Assembly (NCBI GenBank): GCA_002842855.1
Contig: PHEE01000015.1
Span: 80,101-144,100, forward strand
Direction of reading: 5' to 3'
DNA: 64,000 bases
Origin: Alphaproteobacteria bacterium HGW-Alphaproteobacteria-4
Lineage (GTDB): Bacteria; Pseudomonadota; Alphaproteobacteria; Rhodobacterales; Rhodobacteraceae
Shown here: positions 62,366-64,000 of the stretch, in pieces
Layout of the letters: every line of letters starts with the position of its first letter
How positions within the stretch are numbered: the first letter of the stretch is position 1
Notes under the pieces: generated by a model
Databases searched by the model: none
The model's input: only the letters and a program-made list of their open reading frames with translations
What the model was told of the DNA's origin: nothing
Program-made: the position numbers and the translations under genes

Positions 62366-64000
62366 ATGAGCTTTGCAGCACGCCTGACCCGCTCGCCGAT
62401 TGCGCATGATGCCGACCGAGGCGCCGATGCTGCGGCGCGCTTTGGCGCACTGACGCCCGAATTGCGCGGGCTGATCGCGGGGGCGGCGGGGTGCAGCCCC
62501 TTTCTTGGCGGGGTGATGCAGCGCGAGGCGGAGTGGCTTGAGGCCGCACTGGCCGCCGAGCCCGAGGCCGCGCTGGCGGCGGTGCTTGCGGCCCCTGGCG
62601 AGGCAGGCAGCGAAACGCTGGGGGCGGCGCTTCGGCAAGCCAAGCGGCGGGTGGCGCTGCTGGTAGGGCTGGCCGATCTGGGGGGGGTCTGGTCGCTGGA
62701 ACAGGTGACCGGGGCCTTGACCGCGCTGGCCGACCGCGCTGTTGCGCTCGCGTTGACCCGACTGGTGGGCGACGAGATCCGGCGCGGCAAGGTTCCCGGC
62801 GCGGCGCCCGAAGATGCTACAACGGCGGGCGGCATGGTGGCCATTGCGATGGGCAAGATGGGGGCAGGGGAGCTGAACTATTCCTCGGACATTGACATCA
62901 TCTGTCTGTTTGACGACGCCCGCTTTGACCACGATGAGGTGCACGAGGCCCGCGCCGCCTTTATTCGCGTGACCCGCAAGATGGCGGCGATGCTGAGCGA
63001 TCTGACCGCCGAGGGCTACGTATTCCGCACCGACTTGCGGCTGCGCCCCGATGCCTCGGTGACACCGGTCTGCATCTCGATGTCGGCCGCCGAGGCCTAT
63101 TACGAGGCCGAGGGCCGGACCTGGGAACGCGCCGCCTACATCAAGGCGCGGCCCTGCGCGGGCGATATTGCGGCGGGCGAGCGATTTCTGGCGGCGCTCA
63201 CGCCTTTCGTCTGGCGCCGTCACCTCGACTTTGCCGCGATTCAGGACGCGCACGACATGCGGCTGCGCATCCGCGACCACAAGGGCCTGCATGGCGCGAT
63301 CAGCCTGCCCGGTCACAACATGAAGCTGGGCGCCGGTGGCATTCGCGAGATCGAGTTCTTCACCCAGACCCGGCAGCTGATCGCGGGCGGGCGTGATGCC
63401 AGTCTGCGCGACCGCACCACAGTGGGCGGCCTTGCGGCGCTGGCGGCCAAGGGCTGGGTCACGCCCGAGATTGCCGCCGAGCTGACCACGCATTACCGCG
63501 CACACCGCGAGGTCGAGCATCGGGTGCAGATGGTCAATGACGCGCAAACGCACCTGTTGCCCGCCACGTCCGAGGGACTGGCGCGGATCGCCCATATGAT
63601 GGGCGCTGGCGATGTCGGCGCATGGAGTGCCGAGCTTCGGGCGCGGCTTGAACGGGTCGAGGCATTGACGGGCGCGTTTTTCGCGCCTTCCGAGGCGGCC
63701 GCAGCGCCCGCGATGACGCCGGCGGCGCGGGCAATTGTGGACGGTTGGCGCAGCCACCCTGTGTTGCGGTCCGACCGCGCGGCATCGGTCTTTAGCCGCG
63801 TCGAACCCGAGATATTGCGCCGCATGGCCCGCGCGGCCAACCCGGAAGAGGCGCTGCGCCAGTTCGACGGCTTTCTGGCGCGGCTTCCTGCGGGGGTGCA
63901 GCTGTTTTCGCTGTTCGAGGCGAACCCGCAGCTGATTGACCTGATCGTGGATATCTGCGGCACCGCACCCGGCCTTGCGCAGTATCTTTCGCGCAACGCC
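62366..64000 (+). CDS. glnE: Glutamine synthetase adenylyltransferase/adenylyl-removing enzyme (3' end outside window)
   Basis: The first 545 codons of the bifunctional enzyme that adds or removes AMP on glutamine synthetase in response to nitrogen status. The catalytic DxD motif lies in GELNYSSDIDIICLF, and the PGHNMKLGAGGIREIEFF motif follows. The frame is open to the window edge. This is the N-terminal adenylyl-removing half plus the start of the linker. Confidence 0.93.
   Translation, partial: MSFAARLTRSPIAHDADRGADAAARFGALTPELRGLIAGAAGCSPFLGGVMQREAEWLEAALAAEPEAALAAVLAAPGEAGSETLGAALRQAKRRVALLVGLADLGGVWSLEQVTGALTALADRAVALALTRLVGDEIRRGKVPGAAPEDATTAGGMVAIAMGKMGAGELNYSSDIDIICLFDDARFDHDEVHEARAAFIRVTRKMAAMLSDLTAEGYVFRTDLRLRPDASVTPVCISMSAAEAYYEAEGRTWERAAYIKARPCAGDIAAGERFLAALTPFVWRRHLDFAAIQDAHDMRLRIRDHKGLHGAISLPGHNMKLGAGGIREIEFFTQTRQLIAGGRDASLRDRTTVGGLAALAAKGWVTPEIAAELTTHYRAHREVEHRVQMVNDAQTHLLPATSEGLARIAHMMGAGDVGAWSAELRARLERVEALTGAFFAPSEAAAAPAMTPAARAIVDGWRSHPVLRSDRAASVFSRVEPEILRRMARAANPEEALRQFDGFLARLPAGVQLFSLFEANPQLIDLIVDICGTAPGLAQYLSRNA

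Overview
The window is a gene-dense, high-GC chromosomal segment of an alphaproteobacterium, most likely of the order Rhodobacterales (Rhodobacter/Paracoccus/Roseobacter relatives). The reasons are a CckA-type hybrid kinase next to recA, the trpGDC-moaC-moeA-lexA cluster, GTTC-N7-GTTC SOS boxes at recA and lexA, a TakP-type TRAP binding protein, a B12-dependent ribonucleotide reductase, a two-domain cold shock protein, and several small families typical of the group. No phage, plasmid, IS or CRISPR content was seen; the region is chromosomal core with a few accessory genes. The genes at both ends (an SDR at base 1 and glnE at base 64000) are cut by the window.

Layout: 1-11.6 kb is mostly minus strand and metabolic or transport: an SDR with its own promoter and palindromic operator, a TPM protein coupled to a group II PLP decarboxylase, a divergent Lrp regulator plus LysE exporter with an Lrp-like box between them, an aminotransferase, ppk2 overlapping a TetR gene, a metA-hydrolase pair, an uncharacterised P-loop ATPase, and two EamA exporters. 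11.7-23.7 kb is mostly plus strand and informational: a TehA/SLAC1 channel, guaB, an RsmB-like methyltransferase, cckA, recA, alaS, a DUF1330 protein and a class II glutamine amidotransferase. A small sulfotransferase lies on the minus strand inside it.

23.8-33.7 kb holds surE-pcm-nlpD (the E. coli order, with a LytM domain that has lost catalytic His residues), an SDR, bioY, gltA, gltX, comEC and lexA. 33.8-43 kb holds moeA, moaC and trpCDG, then a YibQ-like deacetylase converging on trpE, which follows ppiD. 43-47.9 kb holds an aminotransferase, the coupled set fabI-gpt-DUF2127, pdxH, and the coupled pair csp-DUF192. A tRNA-Pro and a 410-nt leader precede nrdJ. 52-56 kb holds an XRE regulator, a small protein that looks like a degenerate cold shock domain, and ilvN/ilvB. 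56.5-60 kb holds TRAP permease genes converging on takP. The end carries bpt, DUF2852, a YbaK deacylase and the start of glnE.

The most informative non-coding signals are: (1) a complete putative transcription attenuator in front of ilvB, with promoter, 15-codon leader peptide containing Val-Val and Ile codons, antiterminator and terminator; (2) SOS boxes at recA and three evenly spaced half-sites inside the lexA promoter; (3) a palindrome filling the spacer of the bioY promoter; (4) a 14/15 match to the Lrp consensus between the divergent decarboxylase and Lrp genes; (5) a CtrA-like site upstream of comEC; and (6) two families of dispersed palindromic intergenic elements, three copies each. 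No clearly new multi-gene system was found; the attenuator, the repeats and the degenerate cold-shock-like protein are the best leads.
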